A stretch of DNA of 64,000 nucleotides from Pycnococcus provasolii (GCA_938743325.2 OW568886.1:496001-560000), one strand, 5' to 3'; shown: positions 1 to 9,649, numbered from the stretch's first letter. Numbers and translations are program-made. Notes: generated from the letters alone by a model not told the origin.

Positions 1-850
1 AAATGATGACCACTCGCTCATACACAAGCTGGCGACGAGCATCGACGATACCACCAATGCGGACAACATCAAGACGTCGCGCAAACTCACATCAGAGGAG
101 GTGATCAGCAACATCATGACGTTTTACTTCGCGGGCATCGACACCACGGCGATAGGCCTCGCGTGGAGCGTGCTATTTCTCGCGGCTGATCCAGATCTGC
201 AGCGTCGCGTCGCGCACGAGTCGCGTGAGGCTGGCATTGCAGCTTGGATCGAGGCTGAAGTTGAGAAGCGCGCCCGTCTTTCGCCGGCGGAACAAAACAA
301 GATGAGCAGCGACGAGCTTTCTTCTCTTTCTTCTTCTGCATGCCCGCTCTCCGATGTGAGCCTCACGACGCTTGTCTCCTCTTACAACAATGAAAATCCA
401 CTCCGACTCGCTCACGGTGTATTCATGGAGGCTTTGCGAATGCACGGCCCTGCGCCAATTCTCGGCGCTGAGCTGGCGGCTGAATCGGCGGAACTCGCTG
501 GGGAGACGTTCAAGAAAGGAGAGGTGTTTTTCATGATGCTACGTCGCATGCAGATGGACTCCACCTACACGCCTCGCGCGGACGAATTTCTCCCAGAGCG
601 CTGGACAGGCGAAGTTCCTGAGCTGGAACCTGCGCCAGAGCTCAAGAACGTGCTGTCGTCTCTCATGTTTGGGGGTGGACCGCGCGTGTGCCCAGGGCGT
701 CATCTAAGTGAGCTCGAGGCCTCGATCACGTTGAGCGCGATTTGCGCTCTTCTCGAACTCAGCCCGACGAGCCCTGAACTTCCCCCTGAAGAGACTGTGT
801 TCACGCAGAAGCCAGAGTCCGCGAACATCCGCGTGACGCCGCGCCACTGA
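1..850 (+). CDS. Cytochrome P450, C-terminal part (5' end outside window)
   Basis: The reading frame is open from base 2 to a TGA at 848-850, so the N-terminal half lies upstream of the window. The part present holds the P450 core: the I-helix oxygen-binding stretch AGIDTT, the K-helix ExxR (EALR), the DEFLPERW region, and the heme-cysteine loop FGGGPRVCPGRHL. Known family role: heme-thiolate monooxygenase, normally fed by an ER or plastid reductase. A low-complexity insert rich in Ser and Glu lies between the I- and K-helices. The substrate and CYP clan cannot be told from this part. No intron is visible. The gene is convergent with the SOUL gene, with about 115 bp between the two stops. Confidence 0.93.
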   Translation, partial: NDDHSLIHKLATSIDDTTNADNIKTSRKLTSEEVISNIMTFYFAGIDTTAIGLAWSVLFLAADPDLQRRVAHESREAGIAAWIEAEVEKRARLSPAEQNKMSSDELSSLSSSACPLSDVSLTTLVSSYNNENPLRLAHGVFMEALRMHGPAPILGAELAAESAELAGETFKKGEVFFMMLRRMQMDSTYTPRADEFLPERWTGEVPELEPAPELKNVLSSLMFGGGPRVCPGRHLSELEASITLSAICALLELSPTSPELPPEETVFTQKPESANIRVTPRH

Positions 851-965
851 GAAGAGTGGTGAACAAATTTTGTTGTTGGCTACAGTGATTCTTTTTTTCT
901 TGACGGTTGTTTTCTTTCTTTTTTGGAAGAAAGAAGTAAACAAGGCAAAGAGGCAAAGCTTTTAG

Positions 966-1775
966 CTAATTCTTGTGCACCCACACCTCGTTGTGCCTAT
1001 CCAGCAGACGAAAAGGACTGTCGTAGCCAGCGGACGCGAAGCTCGACTGCGAGTCGACGTGAACGCCGTCGTCCTTCAAGGCTTGCACGAGCTCACCAGC
1101 CTGCTGGAGAATGTCGTCGCCCTTCGCGCGCCCGCCAAAGCTTTTCACGTACACCTCGAACGCCTCGTCGCGCTCGATCGTGATGGTGTCGTCCAGCGGA
1201 GTTGCCGGATTTTTCTCGAACGCGAAAGGGACGAAGAATGCGACGGTGAAGTTCGAGCTGCACGTCGGTCCCTGTCCCGGCGTGATCGTCACGCGCACTG
1301 GCGCGGCCATGGGTACTTTCTCGTTCTCCTTATTTTCTCCAGATATGTAGTGGAAGAGTTTCATGAATCCGACGTTCACCGCACTGTCGTAGTCGCTGAA
1401 TCCCGTGACAAGCGTCTTCGCCCATACGGCACCTGCTTCATACTTCCTGACTTCGTATTTTTTTGTGGATGACGCCTCGACGGAGAAGCGCGGGCAGTCG
1501 AGGTCGTGGCAGAACGCCGGTTTGGACGACCCTAACCCGCCACGTGAGGACGATGATCCCTCCAAACCAGCCAAGAAACTCCCCCCAGAGGATGAGGATG
1601 AGATGAGCAAATGATCACTACTCGTAGCACCACTGTGAGGAGTTCGCGCCGCCGCCACGACAGTGCTTGATGATGACGACGACACACCTGTACCTACTAA
1701 GGTTACGAGGAGCAGAAAGATAGTACTACCTTTACGTACGAGGAGCGACATGAAGCGACATGGAGCTGACCACAT
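966..1775 (-). CDS. SOUL-family heme-binding protein, secreted or organelle-targeted
   Basis: About 269 residues from the ATG at 1775. An alternative ATG lies at 1751, and a more distant one at 2000 would add a stretch that looks like leader. The N-terminus has a hydrophobic segment (TIFLLLVTLVGTG) followed by a Ser-rich linker, so a signal or transit peptide is likely. The SOUL/HBP domain follows, with VRKYEAG, MAAPVR, and the near-invariant C-terminal block YDSPFRLLDRHNEVW. Family members bind heme or other tetrapyrroles; in algae and plants they occur in plastids, eyespots and cytosol. Location here is inferred only from the hydrophobic leader. Confidence 0.9.
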   Translation of the reverse strand: MWSAPCRFMSLLVRKGSTIFLLLVTLVGTGVSSSSSSTVVAAARTPHSGATSSDHLLISSSSSGGSFLAGLEGSSSSRGGLGSSKPAFCHDLDCPRFSVEASSTKKYEVRKYEAGAVWAKTLVTGFSDYDSAVNVGFMKLFHYISGENKENEKVPMAAPVRVTITPGQGPTCSSNFTVAFFVPFAFEKNPATPLDDTITIERDEAFEVYVKSFGGRAKGDDILQQAGELVQALKDDGVHVDSQSSFASAGYDSPFRLLDRHNEVWVHKN

Positions 1776-2732
1776 GGAGATGACGGTGCGAAGAATGAGG
1801 GCCCCGGGGGATGCCAAATGGATTTGGGGCTGGAAACTCACATTTGCAAATCTATCTCTTTTTTCTCGAGGGGGGTTCTGCGCCGCAAATAAAATAATTC
1901 CCGGAATCCACGCTCCCGGGAGGAAACTTACCCTACCCGTACCACGAGCATGTCCAGAGGATTTGGGGACACGTGCCAAACCACGTTGCCAACTTGCCAT
2001 CGGCGTGATGGATGCCGACCACTGAGGCAATGACTTCCGTCACGTGCCAAAATATAGTACTAGGTAGTCTACCTTGCCATCGGCGTGATATTGGCGCACC
2101 TGGAGGAGGCCTGCCAGGTCGTACTCTTCATGTCCGTAGTTCTTAGTCTGCCACCACCCTGTTCCCTACCTGGTATTCTACCATCCGCGCTGTGCGTCGA
2201 GGCGTTCACGTTTTGGGCTGGTTTGGTGAATTTGAGCCACCGCTGAAGTCGCGGCAGCGTGGCACTTTCCATCGCCGTGCTGCTGATCAATGGCGGTCTT
2301 GTGCTTGCGTACATCGTCGGCCTCGTGTCTTGTGACTTGTGTCTTGTCTTGTCTTGTCTTGTCTTGTCTTGTCTTGTCTTGTCTTGTGTCTTCTGACTCT
2401 TCTGCGCGAACGTTCCGGCACGAAGACGCGCAATTCCTCTCATCGTTCTCCTCCTCACACCACCATCGAGCTTGCCACACTCCGCGATTCGGGTAGCCGA
2501 GATAGCGCCACGACGATCGAAAGTCGAGACGAGCGCTCGGGTTCGCTGATGATGGCGGAGATGGCTCGATGTGATGATGACGATGAAGAAGAAGAAGGTG
2601 GGCAGAGTTCCTCCAACAACAAATCTTCACACAAAATGTTCACAAATCCACTCTGCAAAGGGATGTAGTAAGTAAACGAAAACTCTATTGTCAACTAAGA
2701 ACACTTGAAGGATTACTGAATGGTGAGCGATC
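1776..2732. other. Intergenic region with a (GTCTT)n array and short direct repeats
   Basis: No convincing gene. It holds the 5' flank of the SOUL gene, then two nearby copies of CACGTGCCAAA followed by TTGCCATCGGCGTGAT (about 1971-2008 and 2042-2089), a partial local duplication. A perfect pentanucleotide array runs from 2341 to 2387. Short open frames across the array are low-complexity and were not called. Confidence 0.6.
2341..2387. repeat. (GTCTT)n pentanucleotide microsatellite
   Basis: About nine uninterrupted copies of GTCTT. It lies between genes and is likely length-variable between strains. Confidence 0.95.
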
Positions 2733-3379
2733 TTAGCTTATAGCCTGCTCGCCGAGTGCGAGTGATTGGGCGATGCTTTCAAGCAGCACGTCGCGTGTAC
2801 GCGCACGTGCCGCCAGTCCTGCCGCGGCGCTTGCAATTGCTTCAAGACGCACGCGTATGTCAGCCTGCGCACGAACCTCGTGATCGAAGTGCACAAGCAG
2901 ATCAGCATGTGCTCCTGCCATCGCATCAGCATACGCGCCGAGCTCGTCGATGTCGGTGGTACTATCGTCGCCGTCGCTTTGAATTTCATCATCGTCCTCA
3001 GAAGTAGTAACGATTGGCGCCGCATTCTTCTTACTTCCCAGCACCACCACATTTCCATTGTTGTTGTTGCCTCGACGATCTCGCCTACGCCTTCGCCGTT
3101 CTGCAGCTAGCGGCGAGATGAGTTCCGCGGCGGCGCGTGCCGCCAGCAAGCCCGCCTTACGCAGTCTCTCGCCGAGTTGTTTCGCCGAAACGCGCACACT
3201 TCGCGTAAACAGACCCGCGGCAAGCGGCTCGGCAACGATGCGACGCTGCGCCTTGGCGAAGACACTCAGAGCCTTGCACGCGTCCTTGACAATCTTGCAC
3301 TGCCCTGCCCCGGCGATTGCAGGTCCAGGGCGTCCTCTCGTTGTGTCGAGAATGTCAAAGGCAGGGTGCGGCAGTAAGC

Positions 3380-3413
<34 letters not shown>

Positions 3414-3452
3414 CATCATCATTGTTGTTGTTGTTGTTGTTGTTGTCATCAT

Positions 3453-3527
<75 letters not shown>

Positions 3528-3552
3528 TGGTGGTGGTGGCGTCGGGGGTTCT

Positions 3553-3593
<41 letters not shown>

Positions 3594-3618
3594 TGGTGGT
3601 GGTGGCGTCGGGGGTTCT

Positions 3619-3659
<41 letters not shown>

Positions 3660-3929
3660 TGGTGGTGGTGGCGTCGGGGGTTCTGTCGTCGTCGTCGTCG
3701 TCGTCGTCGTCGTTGTCGATGTCGTTGGTGGTGGTGGCGGCGGGGGGTCTGGATCATAATCATAATCGAAGGGTGTCATCGGTATCGGTGTATCTACTAG
3801 AAACGCACACGCTGGCATCATCAGACCCATCCTCCACCACCCCGATTCATCCGTCATTGTCGTCGTCGCCATGAGCATCAGCAGCATCATCATCGCACGA
3901 CGCCAAGTCATCATCGTCATCGTCGTCAT
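2733..3929 (-). CDS. Secreted or membrane protein with Pro/Thr tracts, function unknown
   Basis: 398 residues from the ATG at 3929. A Met-rich hydrophobic N-terminus (AMMMLLMLMA) resembles a signal peptide. Residues about 45-190 are nearly pure Thr, Pro and Met, including a 22-residue unit beginning EPPTPPPPTTSTTTTT encoded by 66-bp DNA repeats. Such tracts are typical of heavily O-glycosylated wall proteins in green algae. The C-terminal half is different: Ala/Arg-rich, probably helical, with a basic RRRRRRDRR stretch and an acidic EDDDE segment, and matches no family I recognise. The tract is encoded by GTT/GTC-type triplets on the plus strand, so length polymorphism is likely. Confidence 0.6.
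3379..3520. repeat. (GTT)n/(GTC)n trinucleotide tract inside the Pro/Thr gene
   Basis: Long runs of GTT broken by short CATCAT groups, then GTC. On the minus strand they encode poly-Thr with Met triplets. Confidence 0.9.
3520..3740. repeat. 66-bp tandem repeat in coding sequence
   Basis: The marker GATGTCGTTGGTGGTGG recurs at 3520, 3586, 3652 and 3718, exactly 66 bp apart. The unit is a multiple of three, so the frame is kept. It encodes the repeated EPPTPPPPTT block of the secreted protein on the minus strand. Confidence 0.92.
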
Positions 3930-4580
3930 CGCGTGCACACTTCCTTGAACAACTCAATCAAGCAAGCAGCAAGCAAGGAAGGAAAGAAGGAGCAGTTTGT
4001 TGTTGTTGTGTGACTTGTTTCTTATTTATTGACTGAAAAAAATAAGAATAAAGTCAAAAACGAAAAATCAACCGTGCACGCAATCAGGCGGCAGGAATAA
4101 TAGGCACTCAAGAGGACTTACAGCATTCCGCCATGAATGGAATATTCGAATCACACACACAGGTTATGAGTAGGGAAAAAGTGACATCACGCACGCACGG
4201 ATGGATGTCCAGAGAGAGAGTCATCCCCGACCCCGAGGCTGCTGGGTTAGGGTTAGGGTTTGGGTTAGGGTTAGGGTTAGCACAAAGCAGGCCTTTTTCG
4301 TACCGATTTTTCGTCTCCCTCCCTTGAACCGAGAACAGAACTCTACGCGCGCACACAGCACGTGTCACGTGTCACACTTCCCTTCTCGAGGAATCTGCCG
4401 AGGCCACCACGGATGATGGCTTAATGGTGGTACAAGTATATAGAGGTGAAGAAGTTGACGATGATACAGCAACATTTTGACAAATTTTTGATATTCGTTA
4501 CACAACAACTCAGTAACTCGTTTGGTTTGATTTAAACGCACATCATGAAAAAGAAATCTCGTGCAACAGCAGCAACACTA
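3930..4580. other. Intergenic region with a telomere-like array
   Basis: Upstream region of the Pro/Thr protein and 3' flank of the duplicated acidic protein. No gene seen. It contains a TTAGGG-type array at 4245-4280 with one variant unit (GGGTTTGGG), and AT-rich stretches near both gene ends. Confidence 0.55.
4245..4280. repeat. Interstitial TTAGGG repeat (about 6 units, one variant)
   Basis: GGGTTAGGGTTAGGG, a GGGTTTGGG variant, then further TTAGGG units. It is too short and internal to be a chromosome end. It is one of several such tracts in non-coding gaps of this window. Confidence 0.9.
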
Positions 4581-6269
4581 CTACCCTGCTGATCGGTCGT
4601 CGGCGTGCTGACGATGATTGAACGATGAAAACGTAGAGGAGGAGGGTGGTGGCAGCGGCGGCTTGTGATGCTTTCCGATTCTGCTAAGGTATCGTACGGA
4701 GTCTTTTGGCGTTGTTATTGTTGTGCCGCCGCCACTGTCTTCGTCGTCGTCGAACAGGGAACGACGGCATGCACCTTCCACCTGAAGAACGCGAAGCGGT
4801 CTAGTCTTCGCGAGGTGTGGAGGACACGAAAGCGAAGTCACAGCCCTATCATCACTGTGCGTGTTTTCCATCATCTTCGTGTCATTTTCCTTATTATCGA
4901 AAGGTCCTCGAAGGAGGAGGTCCTCGAGGGATCTTATTATCGAAAAGAGGTCCTGGTGGTTGCTGGAATGATGAGGAGGAGGACTCGGAAAAAGTGGAGG
5001 AGTTGCCGCTGTTGTGGTCGTTATTGTTGTCGCCGAATCGTTGTCATCATCGGTCATGTTCGCGTACTGGTCTCGTAATGCCCTCAGGACGTCCACAGCG
5101 CTCACCAAGCCGCACCCTTCGTCGATGCTGGTTTCGTATGCGCTGCTGTTGTTGTGATCGGTGGTGAAAGACAGCGGAGAAGGTGAACGCGTGCAGCATG
5201 CCGCTGCCTCGTCAGTAGTTTCCTCCTTGTCGTCGTCGTCTTCGTGAGGCGCTAAGTTGAGTGCGCGAATCAAGCCCGGCGTGATCTGCACGAGATTGTG
5301 TTGCTGCTTTGGCACCACCACCGCATCGTCGCCGTCGTCGCTGTCCACGTCGTCGTCATCCACGAGATCGAGCGCGCGAATCAAACCTGGCGTGATTGAT
5401 ACCAACTTATCACTGCTCCTTTGCGCATCGTGATCACCATCGTCGTCGTCGTCGAACAGGGAACGACGGCATGCACTTTCCGCCTGAAGAACGCGAAGCG
5501 GTCTAGTCTTCGCGAGGTGTGGAGGACACGAAAGCGAAGTCACAGCCCTATTATTGTGCATGTTTTCCATCATCTTCGTGTCATTTTCCTTATTATCGAA
5601 AAGAAGGTCCTCGCTCTGGTTGCTGCAATGATGAGGAGGAGGACTCGGAAAAAGTGGAGGAGTTGCCGCTGTTGTGGTCGTTATTGTCGTCGCCGAATCG
5701 TTGTCATCATCGGTCATGTTCGCGTACTGGTCTCGTAGTGCCCTCAGGACGTCCACAGCGCTCACCAAGCCGCACCCTTCGTCGATGCTGGTTTCGTATG
5801 CGCTGCTGTTGTTGTGATCGGTGGTGAAAGACAGCGGAGAAGGTGAACGCGTGCAGCATGCCGCTGCCTCGTCAGTAGTTTCCTCCTTGTCGTCGTCGTC
5901 GTCAGGCGCTAAGTTGAGGAGAGAGAGCTCGCGAATCAAGCCCGGCGTGATCTGCACGATATCGTGTTGCTGCTTTGGCACCACCACCGCATCGTCGCCG
6001 TCGTCGCTGTCCACGTCGTCGTCATCCACGAGATCGAGCGCGCGAATCAAACCTGGCGTGATTGATACCAACTTATCACTGCTCCTTTGCGCATCGTGAT
6101 CACCATCGTCGTCGACGTCGTCCTCATCGCTTTCAACAAGGTTCATCGCGTTAAGAATTCCCGGCGAAAGCTGGTTATGTGTATTTGCTGTCGTACTGTC
6201 TCGATAGCGAACCACATTCCACGTGTAAGGAGCAATGCTGGTGTTGCTGTGCCATTCCATTGGCATCAT
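4581..6269 (-). CDS. Acidic disordered protein with duplicated KEN-box and cyclin-docking motifs
   Basis: 562 residues from the ATG at 6269; two more in-frame ATGs follow within nine bases. No folded domain is apparent: long Asp runs, poly-Thr and poly-Ser. The bulk is two copies of a roughly 225-residue unit created by an in-frame DNA duplication. Each unit carries a KEN box (FDNKENDTKM), the RxL-type sequence RRSLF before an Asp run, and copies of ITPGLIRAL. Five versions of that last motif occur in total, the first as LSPGILNAM. Known: KEN boxes direct APC/C ubiquitination, and RxLF motifs dock cyclin-CDK. Inferred: a cell-cycle-regulated APC/C and CDK client. No homologue is recognised, so the function stays open. 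Confidence 0.65.
   Translation of the reverse strand: MMPMEWHSNTSIAPYTWNVVRYRDSTTANTHNQLSPGILNAMNLVESDEDDVDDDGDHDAQRSSDKLVSITPGLIRALDLVDDDDVDSDDGDDAVVVPKQQHDIVQITPGLIRELSLLNLAPDDDDDKEETTDEAAACCTRSPSPLSFTTDHNNSSAYETSIDEGCGLVSAVDVLRALRDQYANMTDDDNDSATTITTTTAATPPLFPSPPPHHCSNQSEDLLFDNKENDTKMMENMHNNRAVTSLSCPPHLAKTRPLRVLQAESACRRSLFDDDDDGDHDAQRSSDKLVSITPGLIRALDLVDDDDVDSDDGDDAVVVPKQQHNLVQITPGLIRALNLAPHEDDDDKEETTDEAAACCTRSPSPLSFTTDHNNSSAYETSIDEGCGLVSAVDVLRALRDQYANMTDDDNDSATTITTTTAATPPLFPSPPPHHSSNHQDLFSIIRSLEDLLLRGPFDNKENDTKMMENTHSDDRAVTSLSCPPHLAKTRPLRVLQVEGACRRSLFDDDEDSGGGTTITTPKDSVRYLSRIGKHHKPPLPPPSSSTFSSFNHRQHADDRSAG
4752..6119. repeat. 0.7-kb tandem duplication inside the acidic gene
   Basis: Copy 1 spans about 4752-5453 (702 bp) and copy 2 about 5454-6119 (666 bp). 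The marker GAACAGGGAACGACGGCATG starts at 4752 and again at 5454. The copies are almost identical, and their length difference of 36 bp is a multiple of three. The reading frame is kept through both, which suggests a recent duplication under coding constraint. Confidence 0.92.
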
Positions 6270-6712
6270 CGTCACCGCCACCACGGCACTGCCTGGTGCC
6301 AAACGAACGAATGTGTGTACTAGTAAGTAGTAACGTGAACAGTGAAACCCAAATGAGCGCGCGGACGACGACGACCACGTGCCACTGATCGACGACGACG
6401 GACAGGTAGGTTGTTGACTTCTTGGAATTCAAAAGTCGTGTTTTTTCGTCGGGGGCTGTCACGGGGGCAAGAATAGAAAGAAGAAAGAAAAAAGTGTCGA
6501 AGAGGAAGTGAGATCCCAACGGCTAGTTTTTCCTTCATCTCGATTCGGGGTTTGCTTTTTTCAATTCCCCACCAATCCTGAAAAAATCAGCCATTTAACC
6601 ATTTTACATGATAATTATGGCGTCTCGGTCAGCTTCCGTGACTCAACCAGCAGTGCGCGTACGCGCAGCAGCGTCAAACATCTTCTCTAGCTAGTTACAG
6701 CAATCAATGATG

Positions 6713-8275
6713 TTACGCTTCTTCTTCTTTATCCAAACTAGCAGCAGCAGCATCCGCTGTTGTAAGGGCCAACACCGCATCCGCCGCGCGATCGATCGTC
6801 GTCCGTCCATTGGAGTCCTCGGCAATGCGAGCGGAGACTTCCTGTGCGCGCGTTCGGTAGATCGAGTCAAGTTCGAGCACCGCGCGAACACTCGAGGCGG
6901 CAACGTCCGCGTCTTTCACAAACGCCTTGGCGGATGGACGCACGCCGCATTTCAGATGTTCCGCAACGGCCCACGCGTTGTCAAACTGATCAAATGCATT
7001 TGCCAAAACCACGCTTGGAACGCCGCAGCGCAATGCCTGTGCAACCGTGCCAATACCACCGTGGTGCACAAGTGCCGCATGCTTTGCATGCGCAAGTACA
7101 CCGCTCAGCGGCGCGTAGGAAGCGTGCAGAGCCTCTCCACGTGCGTGCATAGCCTCGTACCGATTCGTCGCCAGCACGGCATCCTTGTGCGGCGTAAGAA
7201 GCAGAACGCGCACAGGGATCGTCGTCGTTTGGGTTCCCGGACGTGAAGAAGAAGCCGCCTCCTGCGCAGCGCCTAGCGCCGCGTCGAAGAAAGCCGTCGT
7301 GCACAGCAGTGGATTGGTCGTTCCAGGCGTGACTACAAGCAGCGGCGCCTTGTCGTCAACGCACGTCTTCACGAACGATGCAACCTCCTCACTTCCCAGA
7401 TCATCGTCGTCGTTCTTTTCGTCAAACAAAGGAAAACCACCGCAGTTGACGAGCTGCGTAGGCCAGTCTGGCTGCTGTGGATAATACCAACTTGGCCAAA
7501 GCGCTAAAATGCGCATTGGTGAGTGAAACCAGCGATCGAGAATTCGCCGCGGTGGTGGTGGGATTGGTCGTGTGGTGTTGTTGGCGTCGGTGCAAGTGAC
7601 CGTAATCGTAACGCTGCTGCTGCTGCCCTCCTGCTCCTCCTCCTGCTGCTGAGTACTACTGCTCGGCACATTGTCCACCGCGACGAGGTCGTCGTACATC
7701 GAACGCAATCCAAGCTCTCCAGGCACGACGAGCGAGTCAATCAGCAGATCGATGACATAGTAGCCCATTTCCTTGATCCAAGCGGGTGTCCAGCTTCCTC
7801 CCGAAACGAGTGGCCATCCGTAGCACTGCGCCCGACTTCGCATCAGCCACGGCGCAAGAGCGACCGTGGCGTACGGCAAGCCCGTGGCATCGTGCAGCAG
7901 CCTTGCGGCGAAGTTGAGCGGGTGCGCGACGATGACGGTGCTTCCCGACGTGGCGATGCGTGCCTGCATGAGCGCGTACAGGGGTCGCGCCGTCAGCAGC
8001 CACCTGCGTGCGATCGCCTTTGGTCCCTTCACCGCACCCTCCCATTTGCCAGGAGACCACTTGTCGTCGACATCCGGCTCCTGCACGACGATCACTTCGT
8101 GCAGCATCGTCGCATCTTGACGCGCCGCGAGTCGATCGGCATGTTTGCTGGATACGAAGAAGTGCACGCGCGTGTTTGGTTTGCGCGCGAGTGCGATGGC
8201 GAGCGCGTACATGGGCTGGACGTCGCCGTGGGATCCGTACGCGGCGGCGACGAGCACCGTGGTTGGGGACGCCAT
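6713..8275 (-). CDS. Family 1/28-type glycosyltransferase (UGT-like)
   Basis: 520 residues from the ATG at 8275. The N-terminal Rossmann half opens with VLVAAAYGSHGDVQPMYALA, the classic GSxGDxxP start of sterol-type and bacterial macrolide-type glycosyltransferases. The C-terminal donor half has VHHGGIGTVAQALRCGVP and NAFDQFDNA, the nucleotide-sugar site equivalent to the plant PSPG box. A low-complexity Gln/Glu/Ser insert sits mid-protein. No signal peptide or membrane span is seen, so it is probably cytosolic. Likely role: transfer of a sugar from a UDP donor to a sterol, lipid or small acceptor. It is divergent from the FkbM methyltransferase, with 243 bp between the starts. Confidence 0.88.
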   Translation of the reverse strand: MASPTTVLVAAAYGSHGDVQPMYALAIALARKPNTRVHFFVSSKHADRLAARQDATMLHEVIVVQEPDVDDKWSPGKWEGAVKGPKAIARRWLLTARPLYALMQARIATSGSTVIVAHPLNFAARLLHDATGLPYATVALAPWLMRSRAQCYGWPLVSGGSWTPAWIKEMGYYVIDLLIDSLVVPGELGLRSMYDDLVAVDNVPSSSTQQQEEEQEGSSSSVTITVTCTDANNTTRPIPPPPRRILDRWFHSPMRILALWPSWYYPQQPDWPTQLVNCGGFPLFDEKNDDDDLGSEEVASFVKTCVDDKAPLLVVTPGTTNPLLCTTAFFDAALGAAQEAASSSRPGTQTTTIPVRVLLLTPHKDAVLATNRYEAMHARGEALHASYAPLSGVLAHAKHAALVHHGGIGTVAQALRCGVPSVVLANAFDQFDNAWAVAEHLKCGVRPSAKAFVKDADVAASSVRAVLELDSIYRTRAQEVSARIAEDSNGRTTIDRAADAVLALTTADAAAASLDKEEEA

Positions 8276-8518
8276 GGATCTGAACAAGTCTGGTGAAGAA
8301 TGAAAGCCCTTTATGTGCGTTACCGAACTAGAGTCTAGATTGGGGGATTGACCTGTCCCCTCTAACTCTCTAAGGCTCTAAATTACATGCCCGAGGGCCC
8401 AGACTGCCCGGTCTAAAAGTTACCTTTAGTGTGGGAATAAGCCCCCCCACACAAGGACAACTGAGCTTCGTGGTATCACGCATTTGCGACCGAGAAATCG
8501 TCACAAGTTTTCATTATT

Positions 8519-9649
8519 ATGTCGTCGTCGAATATGAGCGCCGGCGGCGGCGGTGGCACTACTTCCAATAACAACAGTGATAGTAAAAAAGGCGGCATGC
8601 GTCGTCCGGCGTCCATGCCGAAGCTGCGCAGCGTGGCGCTGTGCCTCAACGGAGCCACGACGACGACGGATTCTCACGGAGGAGACGACGACGATGCTGC
8701 TGGGGCGACGCCCGTGAATGTTACGCCCTTCTACGAACTCGCGTCCGCGCCAGGACAGGCGCAGGTGATCGTCGACCAAGTTGCGGACTATTTCGCGTCA
8801 GGGAAACTCAACCACCTGCTGAAGCCAAATGTCGTCGCGCTCGACGTTGGCGCGAACATCGGAAGCTTCGCGCTCGAGCTGATGCGACGCACCGGAGGGC
8901 ACGCGCAGGCGATTTACTGCTTCGAGCCTGTCGATCGCACGCGACATGCGCTGATGGAAAATGTCAAGCGCACGCTTGATCCCGCGACGCCGCTGCGTGC
9001 TGCCGGCACGATCGTTCGCGTGCAGGACTACGGACTCGGACGCGAGACTGGCACAATCACGTTCGACGTACGACCGCACGCGCCGGCGTGCAGCGGCGCG
9101 GAGGGACTCGCCGCTTCGGCGATGAACAGGGATGCGCAGGTAGCACGAATTGTCGACAAAATGCAAGATCCGGAGAACGATGACATGTGGGCGAAAGGGA
9201 AGCCGCGCTTGGCGTCAGCCGTGCGAGCTCTCGTTCCCACGTTCATGCTGAAGGCTGGCGTTGGGCTCTGGGTCGATTACTACAACAAGGTGGAGAAGGA
9301 GGAGGTGAAGCTCGACACGATTGCCAACTTCATGCAGCGCGAGCATCTAGATCACGTCGACCTGCTGAAGGTGGATGTGGAAGGTGCCGAGGAGGATGTG
9401 CTCATGGGCATGGCTGACGGCCTGGATTTGGAGAGTCAAGGTGGGATCGCGGAGCTCAAAGAACGCTGGAGCCGTGTTGGTGCTATTGTGATGGAGCTGC
9501 ACGACGTGGACGGACGTCTCCATCGCGTGCGCCATCTCTTGGAAAGCGTGGGCGGATTTCGCGTCGACCTTGAGCAGGAGGAGGTGTTCAAGGGTGGCGA
9601 TGCGCAAGGAGTGGACGTGTGGAATGTGCTCGCGACACGTGATGATTAG
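8519..9649 (+). CDS. FkbM-family SAM-dependent methyltransferase
   Basis: 376 residues from the ATG at 8519. After a disordered Ser/Gly/Asn leader comes the SAM-binding motif I (VVALDVGANIGSFALEL), an acidic strand-2 end (YCFEPVDRTR), and the FkbM signature DLLKVDVEGAEEDVLMG near residue 285. The protein ends in the usual WNVLATR-type strand. Family members O-methylate sugars or polyketides. The neighbouring divergent gene is a glycosyltransferase, so glycan or glycolipid modification is a reasonable guess, but only from context. An insert of roughly 60 residues separates the two halves of the domain. Confidence 0.87.
   Translation: MSSSNMSAGGGGGTTSNNNSDSKKGGMRRPASMPKLRSVALCLNGATTTTDSHGGDDDDAAGATPVNVTPFYELASAPGQAQVIVDQVADYFASGKLNHLLKPNVVALDVGANIGSFALELMRRTGGHAQAIYCFEPVDRTRHALMENVKRTLDPATPLRAAGTIVRVQDYGLGRETGTITFDVRPHAPACSGAEGLAASAMNRDAQVARIVDKMQDPENDDMWAKGKPRLASAVRALVPTFMLKAGVGLWVDYYNKVEKEEVKLDTIANFMQREHLDHVDLLKVDVEGAEEDVLMGMADGLDLESQGGIAELKERWSRVGAIVMELHDVDGRLHRVRHLLESVGGFRVDLEQEEVFKGGDAQGVDVWNVLATRDD

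Noticed and set aside
2290-2668. Open frames over the (GTCTT)n array.
   Set aside because: They read low-complexity Leu/Ser/Cys repeats in several frames, with no consistent start or domain.
3520-3740. Evenly spaced repeats resembling a CRISPR-like array.
   Set aside because: The units are contiguous 66-bp tandem repeats without unique spacers and encode protein repeats.
3058-3759. Plus-strand frame with long poly-Val tracts, and another with poly-Leu/poly-Ser.
   Set aside because: Other readings of the GTT/GTC repeats. The minus-strand frame has a signal peptide and complex ends, so it is preferred.
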